64,000 nt of DNA from Mycobacterium sp. 1554424.7 (GTDB taxonomy: Bacteria > Actinomycetota > Actinomycetes > Mycobacteriales > Mycobacteriaceae): assembly GCF_001665295.1 (NCBI RefSeq), contig NZ_LZSE01000091.1, forward strand, positions 1 to 64,000. Direction: 5' to 3'. Shown one piece after another: positions 45,617-54,317 of this stretch (the stretch's first letter is position 1; each line of letters starts with the position of its first letter). The notes under the pieces were generated by a model. It was not told the DNA's origin. It ran no database searches and worked only from the letters and a program-made list of their open reading frames with translations. The position numbers and the translations under genes were made by a program.

Positions 45617-46167
45617 CCGACCACAACAAGATCGCGATCCTCGCCGGCGGGTGCTTTTGGGGCATGGAGGACCTCTTCCGCCGGCAGCCCGGTGTGGTGT
45701 CCACCCGTGTCGGCTACACCGGTGGCAGCAACACTCACCCCACCTACCGCAACCACCCCGGCCACGCCGAGGCACTCGAAATCACCTATGACCCAAGCGA
45801 GACCAATTACCGGGCACTGTTGGAATTCTTCTTCCAGATCCACGACCCGACCACCAAGAACCGTCAGGGCAACGATGTCGGAACCAGTTACCGGTCGGCA
45901 ATCTTTTATCTGGACGACGAGCAGAAACAAACCGCGGTGCACACCATCGCTGACATCGAGGATTCCGGGCGGTGGCCCGGTCGAGTCGTCACCGAGGTCA
46001 GCCCGGCCGGCGAGTTTTGGGAAGCCGAACCCGAGCACCAGAACTACCTGCGACGCTACCCATCCGGCTACACCTGTCATTACGTCCGCCCCGATTGGAC
46101 GGTACCCAACCGCCGTGACGCCGCCGGCGCAAAGGCGGCGACCGCAGAACGTGTCGAGCCCGCTTAG
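45613..46167 (+). CDS. msrA: Peptide-methionine (S)-S-oxide reductase MsrA
   Basis: 184 residues. Catalytic [12 protein letters not shown] (Cys14) near the N-terminus, [13 protein letters not shown], and [26 protein letters not shown] are standard MsrA blocks. It reduces Met-S-sulfoxide. Four-base overlap with msrB. The C-terminal ~20 residues ([16 protein letters not shown]) are a disordered tail. Confidence 0.93.
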   Translation: MTDHNKIAILAGGCFWGMEDLFRRQPGVVSTRVGYTGGSNTHPTYRNHPGHAEALEITYDPSETNYRALLEFFFQIHDPTTKNRQGNDVGTSYRSAIFYLDDEQKQTAVHTIADIEDSGRWPGRVVTEVSPAGEFWEAEPEHQNYLRRYPSGYTCHYVRPDWTVPNRRDAAGAKAATAERVEPA

Positions 46168-46174
46168 TCACGAC

Positions 46175-46330
46175 ATGGGCTCGGTAACACACGACAGGGA
46201 CGCGACAACGCCGCGTGCTTGGCAGGTGCTTTTGAGCGTCTACGCGCCGTTGGTGCTCTATGGCGTAGCACGTGGCGCAGGATGGGTTGTGCTGCGGCGC
46301 AGTAACCGGCGAGCGGCGGCCACTGGATGA
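46175..46330 (+). CDS. 51-residue membrane ORF coupled to tal
   Basis: ATG 46175; [20 protein letters not shown] with membrane segment [20 protein letters not shown] and an Arg/Ala tail ([11 protein letters not shown]). The TGA overlaps the tal ATG (ATGA), so it is likely translated in series with transaldolase. Family unknown. Confidence 0.55.
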   Translation: MGSVTHDRDATTPRAWQVLLSVYAPLVLYGVARGAGWVVLRRSNRRAAATG

Positions 46331-47415
46331 CTCAGAACCCCAATCTGGCTGCACTGTCGACGGCGGGGGTGTCGGTCTGGCTGGATGACTTGTCCCGCAG
46401 CCTGCTGCAATCCGGCAAGCTGCGACAGCTGATCGACACGAGAAGCGTTGTCGGAGTGACCACTAACCCGTCCACCTTTGAGCATGCACTTGCAAACGGC
46501 CGCGCCTACGATGGCCAGATCGCCGAGCTGACGGCCCGCGGTACGGACATCGACACCGCAGTCCGCACGGCGATCACCGACGACGTCCGGGCGGCGTGCG
46601 ATGTGCTGCGCCCGCAGTGGGAGGCCTCCGACGGCGTCGACGGAAGAGTGTCCATTGAGGTCGACCCGTCGCTGGCGCACGACACGGATGCGACAGTTAC
46701 GCAGGCCGTCGAGTTGGCCAAGATTGTCGACCGGCCCAACGTGTTCATCAAGATACCGGCAACCGCCGCGGGGCTGCCCGCAATCACCGCGACGTTGGCC
46801 AAAGGTGTCTCAGTCAACGTGACGCTGATCTTTTCCGTCCACCGTCACAGGGCGGTGATGAACGCCTATCTGGCTGGCATCGAAACCGCCCAGCAGGCGG
46901 GCGCTGATATATCCCAAATCCATTCGGTGGCATCGCTGTTCGTATCCCGAGTGGATACCGAAGTCGACAGGCGGCTCGCGGCTATCGGCACCGATGAGGC
47001 ACTCGCCCTGCGGGGACAGGCGGGCATCGCCAACGCGCGATTGGCCTACGCGGCCTATCAGCAGGTCTTCGAGGCCGAGCCACGCTACACTGCGTTGCGC
47101 GCCGCGGGTGCTCGTGTGCAACGCCCACTATGGGCCTCCACCGGCGTGAAAAATACCGTCTACCCCGACACGATGTACGTGACCGAACTGGTGGCGCCCA
47201 ACACGGTCAGCACCATTCCGGAAGCCACCCTGGAGGCGGTGGCCGATCACGGCGTCGTCGCCGGCGACACCGTGACCGGCAAAGCGGTGCAGGCGCAGGA
47301 ATTGTTCGACCGGCTGACCCTGATCGGTATCGATCTGCCCAACGTATTCGCTGTGCTCGAACACGACGGGGTATCCAAGTTCGCGGCGTCCTGGTCGCGG
47401 TCACTTCAACGCTAA
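46327..47415 (+). CDS. tal: Transaldolase
   Basis: 362 residues, the length of mycobacterial/actinobacterial Tal with its extra N-terminus. [31 protein letters not shown] (Schiff-base Lys), [20 protein letters not shown] and [20 protein letters not shown] are diagnostic. It moves dihydroxyacetone units in the pentose phosphate pathway. As a second transaldolase in a stress operon, it plausibly sustains NADPH supply for sulfoxide reductases. Confidence 0.92.
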   Translation: MTQNPNLAALSTAGVSVWLDDLSRSLLQSGKLRQLIDTRSVVGVTTNPSTFEHALANGRAYDGQIAELTARGTDIDTAVRTAITDDVRAACDVLRPQWEASDGVDGRVSIEVDPSLAHDTDATVTQAVELAKIVDRPNVFIKIPATAAGLPAITATLAKGVSVNVTLIFSVHRHRAVMNAYLAGIETAQQAGADISQIHSVASLFVSRVDTEVDRRLAAIGTDEALALRGQAGIANARLAYAAYQQVFEAEPRYTALRAAGARVQRPLWASTGVKNTVYPDTMYVTELVAPNTVSTIPEATLEAVADHGVVAGDTVTGKAVQAQELFDRLTLIGIDLPNVFAVLEHDGVSKFAASWSRSLQR

Positions 47416-47464
47416 ACACCTTGTGGCGATTCGACTACGACCGATGGATCCACGCTCATCGCGA

Positions 47465-47704
47465 CTACGATGCTTCTTCCAACGCCTCGCCGAGTGATTG
47501 AAGGATCTTGTTGTGCTGAGCGGTGACAAGCGCGTGACCCACTAGCAACGCCGCGGCGAGAGGCCATTCCACGATCCCTAATGCAGCCAGTGCGCCGACC
47601 CCGGCGTAGAACGCCAGGTGTTCCGGTGCGGGTAGAGTCACGCTGACACTCCTGGACGACGACAGGGAAACCCTCGCTGCGCGCTGAGCGCTCGTATTAT
47701 TCAT
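47465..47704 (-). CDS. Small membrane protein downstream of ECF sigma factor
   Basis: 79 residues from ATG 47704. Two hydrophobic stretches (FYAGVGALAALGIV and PLAAALLVGHALVTAQ) and a C-terminal QHNKILQSLGEALEEAS helix. It follows the sigma factor by 4 bases, at the position where an anti-sigma factor is usual, but it has no zinc-binding HxxxCxxC motif. A membrane anti-sigma-like role is possible, not shown. Confidence 0.5.
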   Translation of the reverse strand: MNNTSAQRAARVSLSSSRSVSVTLPAPEHLAFYAGVGALAALGIVEWPLAAALLVGHALVTAQHNKILQSLGEALEEAS

Positions 47705-47708
47705 CAGG

Positions 47709-48437
47709 TCAGCTGGTCTGCCGGTCGAGTCGTACAGCACGGTTGTCGGGGCCCAATGGGTGTGGCAGGTATCGATTGACGGCGTCTGCGCTCGGCGCCG
47801 CTGACAATCGGGCGCCGTTGGGTTGCACCGCTCGGGCCGTGCAGATCGTCCCTGCCGCGACGTTGCTTGCCGAGTTGGATAGCAAGTCGCGCAACTGTTT
47901 TCGTCCGCGGTTGAGCCTCGAGCTCACGGTTCCTTGCCGGGTATCCGTCATGGCGGCAATCTCCTTGTATGTGTATCCCGCAACGTCGGCGAAATACACC
48001 GCGATGCGAAACTGCTCAGGCAAGACCATCATTGCGGCCTTGAGGTGGCCGTCTGGCAGCATCTCGAGCGCCTGGTCTTCGGCCGACCGTAGGCCCCCCG
48101 GCGCGCGTTGGGCACTGGCCGCTAGCTGTTGATCGGTGATCTCACCAGCCGGATGTTGGGCGGGACGGCGCTTTTGCCTCCGATAGCCGCTGACATACGC
48201 GTTAGTCATGATCCGCCGCAGCCATGCTTTGAAGTTCGTTCCTGGCTCGAACGCCCAAAGGCCGGCATAAGCGTTGGCCAGTGTTTCCTGCACCAGATCC
48301 TCCGCGTCCACTCGATTTGACGTCATCCGAAGAGCCTGCCGATACAGAGGCTCGAGGAGCGGGATGACGGAGCTTTCAAACTGAGCACTCAGCGAGCCGT
48401 TTTGCGACTTTGCGAATTCCGCATGCACTTGAGCCAC
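47709..48437 (-). CDS. ECF-type RNA polymerase sigma factor (SigH-like)
   Basis: 242 residues. Sigma-2: DAEDLVQETLANAYAGLWAF and GTNFKAWLRRIMTNAYVSGY, as in SigH/SigE-type factors; sigma-4: LPEQFRIAVYFADVAGYTYK with TRQGTVSSRLNRGRKQLRD. An unusual ~45-residue C-terminal tail (RAVQPNGARLSAAPSADAVN onward) extends beyond sigma-4. Driven by composite promoter S2, so the LAL regulon could trigger a second, sigma-dependent layer. Confidence 0.85.
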   Translation of the reverse strand: MAQVHAEFAKSQNGSLSAQFESSVIPLLEPLYRQALRMTSNRVDAEDLVQETLANAYAGLWAFEPGTNFKAWLRRIMTNAYVSGYRRQKRRPAQHPAGEITDQQLAASAQRAPGGLRSAEDQALEMLPDGHLKAAMMVLPEQFRIAVYFADVAGYTYKEIAAMTDTRQGTVSSRLNRGRKQLRDLLSNSASNVAAGTICTARAVQPNGARLSAAPSADAVNRYLPHPLGPDNRAVRLDRQTS

Positions 48438-48726
48438 GCTAGGCTCCCGCTATCGCGAAAAGCGTTGGCACGCACCGAGGCCGGCCATCGCTTTGGCGAG
48501 TCAAGGAGGCCCCCTGCGAGGGACAACTCCGGCCCTCCTCGAGGCTGCATCGTCTCGAGAATTGCGCGCACCAACCAAGGGCGCGGATTTCAGCATCCAA
48601 CGTCGTCTTCGTCGGCTCCGCGTTCGGGCGCGTTCCTCCGTGGGCCGAACGGCACCTCATACCGTGATTACCGCGGGTACGGTATTTCTTCGTCTCCACA
48701 GCACCTCCGCTTGCTAATCACCTGCC

Positions 48727-48784
48727 AGCATCCACCGGCGCGGGGTGAGTGGTCATCACCCGCCGAACCAATTCATCCGGATGA
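48727..48784 (-). promoter_or_regulatory. Composite promoter S2 (upstream of ECF sigma factor)
   Basis: Minus strand: TCATCCGGATGA (48784-48773), N11, GGGTGA (48761-48756), TGACCAC (-35 like), TCACCC (48748-48743), N10, GATGCT (48732-48727). Same architecture as S1, with the 12-mer in the GGATGA form of the MalT box. The leader to the sigma gene is long (~280 bases). Confidence 0.65.
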
Positions 48785-48916
48785 GCTGCTGTACGGCGCA
48801 CAGATCGTTACTCTCGCCGTTCGAGGCGCCGATCTGAGCGAACAGCTCTTGCATTGAACTGCTGCTGGGGTCCAAGTGAATCGATCCAGCGACCTTGACG
48901 AGTCGTCTGTCGTCTA

Positions 48917-48974
48917 TCACCCGGGTGAGTGACCGAGGTGGGCGACGACAATTCACCCCGCTGCGCTCCATGAT
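48917..48974 (+). promoter_or_regulatory. Composite promoter S3 (upstream of DUF5709 gene)
   Basis: TCACCCGGGTGA (48917-48928), N11, GGGCGA (48940-48945), CGACAAT, TCACCC (48953-48958), N10, CATGAT (48969-48974). The -10-like hexamer lies 58 bases before the ATG. Confidence 0.65.
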
Positions 48975-49031
48975 CACAACGACGACAGCCGAGCAGCTGC
49001 CTGCTGTCATCTGAACCTTGGCGGCTACGGA

Positions 49032-49496
49032 ATGGAGACGGCGCTGGTGGAGATTTCTGAATTCGATGATGTGCAAGCCCATCTGCTCGAACCGGAAGAA
49101 AGCCTCGACTCAGAGCAGACCGGGATCGACCTCGACGAAGGATACTCACCGCCGGAACGCCCGCGTGAACTGCGGGCCTGGGGTCTTACCGCAAGAGAAG
49201 CGCGGACCCATGAAAGTCTTGCGCGCCGACTGGCCCGTGAAGTGCCCGACGTGACCGATCAGTGGGATGGCGACGGAATCGGTGATAGCGCCGACAGCGA
49301 TGGTGAGCCAATCGACGATCAAGTCGGCTATATGCGCGCAGGGCGCCTTGTCGCATTCGACGTCGACCCTACGGATCCCGGTACGGATTACCTTGCCCAC
49401 GACGTCGGCATTGACGGTGGCGCCGCCTCGGCTGAGGAAGCAGCCATACACATCGTCGATGAGGACACCAGGGCCACTGGGGGTTGGCGTGTCTGA
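49032..49496 (+). CDS. DUF5709 protein
   Basis: 154 residues, highly acidic. DEGYSPPERPRELRAWGLTA and REARTHESLARRLAREVPDV with GLVA-like GRLVAFDVDP and DEDTRATGGWRV fit the actinobacterial DUF5709 family, small stress-associated acidic proteins of unknown function. ATG 49032 lies 58 bases after the S3 -10 element. The acidic N-terminal half is likely disordered. Confidence 0.75.
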   Translation: METALVEISEFDDVQAHLLEPEESLDSEQTGIDLDEGYSPPERPRELRAWGLTAREARTHESLARRLAREVPDVTDQWDGDGIGDSADSDGEPIDDQVGYMRAGRLVAFDVDPTDPGTDYLAHDVGIDGGAASAEEAAIHIVDEDTRATGGWRV

Positions 49497-49913
49497 TGGC
49501 CTATCGTCCGGCAATCTTGTGGTGCGAGCGCTTTGAGTGTGTCTTTCGGCGCGGCGCGATCCCACGCCTGACCTAACGAGTCCCTCCGCCCTAGAATCGG
49601 TCGCCGCGCCTGGCCGGCCGCGTGTCCTGCACCGCGAGAACATGATTCATCACACCGCAGCGCGCCGCTCGGGGTTCCCTGAAGCATGCGTCATTCGGTG
49701 CGCACGGGAAACCGTCCGATCTCGCGGTCGCAGCTTGAGTTTTATCACCCGGGTGAATCCTAGTGGTGAGTGATGACAGACGGGCCAGGCACGGGTGATG
49801 CTCGTGCTGGAGATCATTTCCGCAGCTGTTCACACGAAACGGTCCGGGGCGCCGTGGCACCAATCGATCCGAGATACCACGTGGATACCCGAATACCAAA
49901 CAGGAGAAGAGAT
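49497..49913. other. Intergenic region, 417 bases
   Basis: Holds composite promoter S4 (49745-49802). The frame extending to 49770 upstream of the oxidoreductase start is excluded because ATG 49914 follows GGAGAAGA. Confidence 0.5.
49745..49802 (+). promoter_or_regulatory. Composite promoter S4 (upstream of NDH-2-like gene)
   Basis: TCACCCGGGTGA (49745-49756), N11, GAGTGA (49768-49773), TGACAGA, CGGGCC in place of TCACCC (49781-49786), N10, GATGCT (49797-49802). Weaker than the others: the fourth hexamer is missing. Confidence 0.5.
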
Positions 49914-51281
49914 ATGAAGGCCGTGCCGGTTTACCGTCGACCGCAGAAGGCGCCACCGATCACCTCGGTTGTGATCGTCGGCAGCGGGTTCGCCGGTTTC
50001 GAGTGTGCGCGCCGACTGGCCCGGCGGCTGGATAAGGCGCGCGCCTCGGATGTGAGGGTGACCATCGTTTCGCCGGTCGATTACCTGCAGTACACGCCGT
50101 TGCTGGCGGATGTGGCCGGTGGGCTGGTCGACCCGCGGTTTGTCTGTGTTCCGCTGGCCGGAACCCTCAAGGGCGTGCGGGCGGTGCGCGGCCTGGTCGA
50201 CAGTGCCGACTTCGATCGGCATACGCTGTCGTTCACCGATCCGGAGGGCGGAGTAGGGACGCTGTCGTGGGACCGGCTGGTTTTGACACCAGGCTCGGTG
50301 ACCCGTCTTTTCGATACGCCCGGTTTGGCCAAATACGCGCACGGGCTGAAGTCGACGGCCGAGGCGCTATATCTGCGTGATCGTGTGATCGAGCAGTTGG
50401 AACTGGCGCACGTCGACCAAAGCGAAGCGCGGGCCGCCGCGCGCCGCACGATTGTCGTTGTCGGTGCGTCGTATTCGGGTTCCGAATTGACGGCGCAGCT
50501 GCGCGCGCTCGCCGACGCAGCGGCGAAGCAGATGGGCTTCGATCGGGCCTCGGTGCGGTTTGTGCTGCTCGACTTAGCCGACCACGTCATGCCCGAGCTG
50601 GGGCAGAAGCTCGGCGACGCGGCGATGCGTGTGCTGCGCTCTCGCGGAATCGAGGTCCGGCTGGGCACGACCCTCAAGGAGGTTCACGCCGATCATGTTG
50701 TGCTCACCGATGATTCGCGGATCGACACTTACACGGTAGCGTGGGTGGCCGGCGTGACCCCGTCGCCAATGATCGCCACCCTGGGACTGGATACCGAGCG
50801 GGGCCGGCTGAAGGTGCAGACCGATCTGCAGGTACCAGGTCACCCCGACGTGTTTGCCGCGGGCGACGCCGCCGCCGTTCCGGACCTCACCCAGCCGGGC
50901 AAGATCGCCCCGCCCACCGCCCAGCACGCAAGCCGGCAAGGTAAGACGTTGGCCCACAACGTCGCCGCAAGTCTCGGCTACGGTGAGCGGAAGGACTACC
51001 GCCACAGCGACCAGGGCATGGTGGTCGACTTGGGTCCGCGCTACGCCGTCGCCAACCCGCTAGGCGTCCACCTATCGGGCTACGCCGCGAAGTTTGTCGC
51101 CCGCGTTTACCACCTTTACGCGATTCCCCGGCTCGTCAACCGCTGGGCAGTCGCACTCGCGTATCTCACCGACGTCTTCTTCCCCCGCACCGTGCTGTCG
51201 ATGGGATTCGTTTGCGGTGCCGACGCCCAGTTCACGGCCGGCGAAGTCGTCCAGCTACCGAAGGCCGTGGGCGCGGAATGA
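49914..51281 (+). CDS. NDH-2-like NAD(P)/FAD-dependent oxidoreductase
   Basis: 455 residues from ATG 49914 behind GGAGAAGA. FAD motif VVIVGSGFAGFECARRLARR, NAD motif IVVVGASYSGSELTAQLRAL, and VFAAGDAAAVPDL for FAD. C-terminal AKFVARVYHLYAIPRLVNRW and AVALAYLTDVFFP resemble the membrane anchor of type-II NADH dehydrogenases. Driven by composite promoter S4; the SUOX-type gene follows at 28 bases, suggesting one electron-transfer operon. Confidence 0.87.
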   Translation: MKAVPVYRRPQKAPPITSVVIVGSGFAGFECARRLARRLDKARASDVRVTIVSPVDYLQYTPLLADVAGGLVDPRFVCVPLAGTLKGVRAVRGLVDSADFDRHTLSFTDPEGGVGTLSWDRLVLTPGSVTRLFDTPGLAKYAHGLKSTAEALYLRDRVIEQLELAHVDQSEARAAARRTIVVVGASYSGSELTAQLRALADAAAKQMGFDRASVRFVLLDLADHVMPELGQKLGDAAMRVLRSRGIEVRLGTTLKEVHADHVVLTDDSRIDTYTVAWVAGVTPSPMIATLGLDTERGRLKVQTDLQVPGHPDVFAAGDAAAVPDLTQPGKIAPPTAQHASRQGKTLAHNVAASLGYGERKDYRHSDQGMVVDLGPRYAVANPLGVHLSGYAAKFVARVYHLYAIPRLVNRWAVALAYLTDVFFPRTVLSMGFVCGADAQFTAGEVVQLPKAVGAE

Positions 51282-51309
51282 TATTTGATGACCAGCGTGG
51301 GGAACACCA

Positions 51310-51909
51310 ATGAGTATCGTCAACAAGGGCTTTCGCGGGCGACGCGCTGAGCCGCCCCGCGAGCTGCCGCCCGGGCAACATTTGACCGTGGACTTCCCCG
51401 TCCTGCAAGCAGGACCCACTCCGCGGATCGATCTTGATGACTGGCGATTCACCATTCGCGACGAGCGCGGCGCTGAACACTCGTGGACCTGGGCCCAGCT
51501 CAAGCTCTTGCCCAGCGAGCGGCTCACCGTGGACATTCACTGCGTTACCACGTGGTCCAAGCTGGATACCGAATGGGAAGGCGTCTCTCTGGACACACTT
51601 TTCGAGTCGACCGACACTGCTGCCGGATTCGCACTGGTCAGCTCCTACGGTGGCTACACCACCAATCTTCCGATGGCCGATCTTCTCGGTGGGAAGGCTT
51701 GGATCGTGTATGCCTACCAGGGCACACCGCTTAGCGCGGCGCACGGCGGACCGGCGCGGCTGCTGGTGCCGCACCTGTACTTCTGGAAGTCCGCGAAATG
51801 GGTGAGATCCATTGAGTTGCGAGACAGCGACGCACCGGGATTCTGGGAGCGGTTGGGCTACCACAGCTACGGCGACCCGTGGCAAGAACAACGCTACGCG
51901 GGGGACTGA
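51310..51909 (+). CDS. Molybdopterin-dependent oxidoreductase (sulfite oxidase/MsrP fold)
   Basis: 199 residues. DIHCVTTWSK holds Cys78, the thiolate ligand to molybdenum; VSSYGGYTTNLPMADLLG, GGPARLLVPHLYFWKSAKWV and GFWERLGYHSYGDPW are SUOX-family blocks. No Tat or Sec signal, so cytosolic, unlike E. coli MsrP. It may reduce methionine or other sulfoxides, or oxidise sulfite. The next gene encodes a flavin reductase, a common natural pairing. The family and the pairing are seen; the substrate is inferred. Confidence 0.85.
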   Translation: MSIVNKGFRGRRAEPPRELPPGQHLTVDFPVLQAGPTPRIDLDDWRFTIRDERGAEHSWTWAQLKLLPSERLTVDIHCVTTWSKLDTEWEGVSLDTLFESTDTAAGFALVSSYGGYTTNLPMADLLGGKAWIVYAYQGTPLSAAHGGPARLLVPHLYFWKSAKWVRSIELRDSDAPGFWERLGYHSYGDPWQEQRYAGD

Positions 51910-51917
51910 CGACGGCG

Positions 51918-52679
51918 GTGGACGTCCCCGTGAAACCGAAGCTGCACTGGCAGGTCGCCCGTGTGGTCGACTCTGAACCCGAGACTGGGTCAGCGCAAAC
52001 GATCGGGTTGACCGTGCCGAGCTGGGGCGGCCACTTGGCCGGCCAGCACATTGATCTCAAGCTGACCGCGGAGGACGGGTACAGCGCGCAACGCAGCTAT
52101 TCACTGAGCCGCCCACCCGACGGTGACCGCATCGAGCTTACCGTGCAGCAGATCCCCGATGGGGAAGTCTCGCCCTACCTCGCCGGGCTTGTCGCCGGAG
52201 ACGAGGTCGAACTTCGAGGACCCATTGGCGGCTGGTTCGTCTGGCGGCCTGACGACGACGACGCTCGGGTTCTGCTGGTCGGCGGCGGATCGGGAATCGT
52301 GCCGTTGATGGCGATGCTCCGGCGCCGGGCCGTGGCGGGCAGCACCGACTTTCGGCTGGTCTACTCGGTGCGCAGTCCGGACGATGTGTACTACGCTCAC
52401 GAGCTGAGCCGGCTCGAGCGCGAATGCGCCTGGCTGCGGGTCGGGCTGGTCTACACCCGCGTGGCCCCGCCGGAGACGACCCGGCCGCCGGGGCGGGTCC
52501 GTATCGCTGACCTGGCATCCACGGAGTGGGCGCCCACCGACGGCGCACGCGTATACGTCTGCGGTCCAACGGGATTCGTAGAATCGGTCACCGCGATGCT
52601 GATCGACCAGGGGCATCAACCGTCAGCGATCCGGACCGAGCGGTTCGGGCCCAGCAGCCAATCCGGAAGCGAGGAGTGA
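51918..52679 (+). CDS. Ferredoxin reductase-like FAD/NAD-binding protein
   Basis: 253 residues, GTG 51918 chosen (the frame runs upstream to 51879 inside the previous gene). RSYSLSRPPDGDRIELTVQQ is the FAD-binding RxYS motif and GGGSGIVPLMAMLRRRA the NAD site; VYVCGPTGFVESVTAMLID closes the fold. No [2Fe-2S] domain. It likely passes electrons from NAD(P)H to the molybdopterin enzyme upstream. The DUF6510 gene overlaps its stop. Confidence 0.87.
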   Translation: MDVPVKPKLHWQVARVVDSEPETGSAQTIGLTVPSWGGHLAGQHIDLKLTAEDGYSAQRSYSLSRPPDGDRIELTVQQIPDGEVSPYLAGLVAGDEVELRGPIGGWFVWRPDDDDARVLLVGGGSGIVPLMAMLRRRAVAGSTDFRLVYSVRSPDDVYYAHELSRLERECAWLRVGLVYTRVAPPETTRPPGRVRIADLASTEWAPTDGARVYVCGPTGFVESVTAMLIDQGHQPSAIRTERFGPSSQSGSEE

Positions 52680-52950
52680 TGACCGAACCAACGCACGTCG
52701 ACGGTAACGCGGCCGCGGGCGTCTTCGCAGAAGTGCTGGATTCGATGTCACCACCGCGACGTTGACTTGCGGGACATGTGGTCGCGCTGGGGCCTTCGCC
52801 GAGACTCACGTCTATAACCGCGGGCCAGGCATCGTGGCGCGCTGCCCCTGCTGCGGAGACGTCCTGGCCCGGCTGGTCAAAACGCCCAACGATGTGTGGC
52901 TGGACTTTCGCGGCGCCCAGTTCTGGCGTGTCCCGATCCAGGCCCCCTGA
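52679..52950 (+). pseudogene. DUF6510 zinc-ribbon gene with a one-base frameshift
   Basis: ATG 52679 overlaps the reductase stop. The first part reads MTEPTHVDGNAAAGVFAEVL; from about 52738 the coding continues one frame over as GFDVTTATLTCGTCGRAGAF with C-x-x-C and C-P-C-C zinc-ribbon pairs, ending at 52950. Together this is a typical DUF6510 protein (~90 residues). A single missing base between 52733 and 52738 breaks it. It could be a true disruption, or a sequencing error. Confidence 0.7.
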
Positions 52951-53600
52951 TGGAGTCCCTCAACGCACTCGCCGGCCGCGTTCGGACGGCCGACATCGTG
53001 GACGGCATGGGGCGGCGGCACCGACATCGGTGTCATCTCCTCGACCTTGTTAGTCCCACTCCCGGTCGCCGGCTCTTCGGCCCCGCCGTGACCATCTCGT
53101 ATTTCCCGGCGTGCCGGGCCACTCTCCCGCCCGAGCACTACAACTTCAAGAGGCTGTTCTACGACGCCATCGAAGGCGGTGCCGACGGGCGCGTGCTGGT
53201 TCTGGCCAGTAACGGTTGCACCGATGCGTCATTGGGTGGTGGGACAAAACTATCGCGTGTCCGAAACCATCGGCTCGCCGGCATTCTCGCGGACGGGCGG
53301 CTGCGAGACTTCGCCGAACTCGAACTCTACGACCTCGCCATCTACTGCCGAGGCGAAACAACGCGGTGGGGTGGCGACACCGTCACCCCGTACGAGGTGA
53401 ACCGTCCGGTCGTGGTCGCCGGCGTGGCGGTGCGTCCGGGCGACTACGTCTTCGCGGACGCCTCCGGCGCCGCGGTGATACCTGCCGGCGACGTGCGTGC
53501 TGTTCTACGCGCCGCCAACGAAGTCGCGGTCGAAGACGCAGCGGCCATCGACACCATCAGAGACGAAACTTCAACCACGCTGGGTGGCAACGAGATTTGA
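52950..53600 (+). CDS. RraA-family protein (HMG aldolase/RNase E inhibitor fold)
   Basis: 216 residues. Start ATG 52950 overlaps the preceding stop (TGATG). RLFGPAVTISYFPACRATLP, GGADGRVLVLASNGCTDASL and AGILADGRLRDFAELE (the GxxxxDGxxRD-like segment) are RraA blocks that hold Mg2+ and substrate. At 216 residues it is longer than RraA of E. coli (161) and closer to the metal-dependent aldolases. End of the oxidoreductase operon. Confidence 0.8.
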   Translation: MESLNALAGRVRTADIVDGMGRRHRHRCHLLDLVSPTPGRRLFGPAVTISYFPACRATLPPEHYNFKRLFYDAIEGGADGRVLVLASNGCTDASLGGGTKLSRVRNHRLAGILADGRLRDFAELELYDLAIYCRGETTRWGGDTVTPYEVNRPVVVAGVAVRPGDYVFADASGAAVIPAGDVRAVLRAANEVAVEDAAAIDTIRDETSTTLGGNEI

Positions 53601-53693
53601 ACGGTTGTCGGTCCGGAAGCGTTGCGCCGTCCTGCAGGCTGGATCGCAGCGGTCGGTCCCGTTGGAGCGTGCCATGGTCGTTCTCGTCGGTGC

Positions 53694-53751
53694 CCACCCG
53701 GGTGAATTGAGCCGCGGGATGAGGACATCTCACCCCATGCGCGCCGATAGT
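53694..53751 (+). promoter_or_regulatory. Composite promoter S5 (upstream of RidA)
   Basis: CCACCCGGGTGA (53694-53705, one mismatch), N11, GGATGA (53717-53722), GGACATC, TCACCC (53730-53735), N10, GATAGT (53746-53751), followed by GGTTGTTGA. Shares GATAGTGGTYGYTGA with S7. Confidence 0.68.
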
Positions 53752-53858
53752 GGTTGTTGATCTGAGCCACGACCCGACGCCCCGGATCGACGACATTTTG
53801 TCGGGCAGCACATCAATCGCAACAACCATGGCTCCAACAATCGACAAGAGGAAACCGC

Positions 53859-54287
53859 ATGGCCAAGCCCGAATTCTTCGATACCCCGGGATACGGCGCG
53901 ATCGCCCGTACCCGTAACTACTACCGCCAAGCTCTACGCATTGGCGATCGCATCGAGATCTCCGGCCAAGGCGGCTGGGACGCGGATTTCACGTTGTCGG
54001 CCACATCCCTGCAGGACGAGATCGTCAACGCGTGCGACAACGTCGAAAAGACCCTCGCTGAGGCCGGCGCCAGCTGGCACGACGTCGTGAACATTCACTC
54101 CTACCATGTCCCGACGGACGATGAATCCATTGGTGACGAACACATGTCGGTGATGGTGGATCAGCTCCGCAAGAGGTCCGGCGAAAGTCTCCCGTTGTGG
54201 ACCGCGGTGGGCGTCGAGGCGCTCGCGCTGCCCAACCAGCGCGTCGAGATCGAGGTCGTCGCCATCGTCGGATCCGGCGGCAAGTAG
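53859..54287 (+). CDS. RidA/YER057c-family enamine deaminase
   Basis: 142 residues. RTRNYYRQALRIGDRIEISG, then QDEIVNACDNVEKTLAEAGA and VVNIHSYHVP, with the C-terminal VEALALPNQRVEIEVVAI (Arg of the RidA motif). RidA hydrolyses reactive enamines/imines and, when chlorinated, acts as a chaperone in E. coli. Monocistronic or leads the following DUF421 gene; driven by S5. Confidence 0.87.
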   Translation: MAKPEFFDTPGYGAIARTRNYYRQALRIGDRIEISGQGGWDADFTLSATSLQDEIVNACDNVEKTLAEAGASWHDVVNIHSYHVPTDDESIGDEHMSVMVDQLRKRSGESLPLWTAVGVEALALPNQRVEIEVVAIVGSGGK

Positions 54288-54317
54288 CCACCATGTCGCT
54301 CTTAGAACGAGGTTTGC

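Larger units (their letters stand above)
48438..49031. other. Intergenic region, 594 bases
   Basis: Holds composite promoters S2 (minus, 48727-48784) and S3 (plus, 48917-48974). The small minus-strand frame 48439-48699 overlaps the leader and has no coding bias. Confidence 0.5.
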
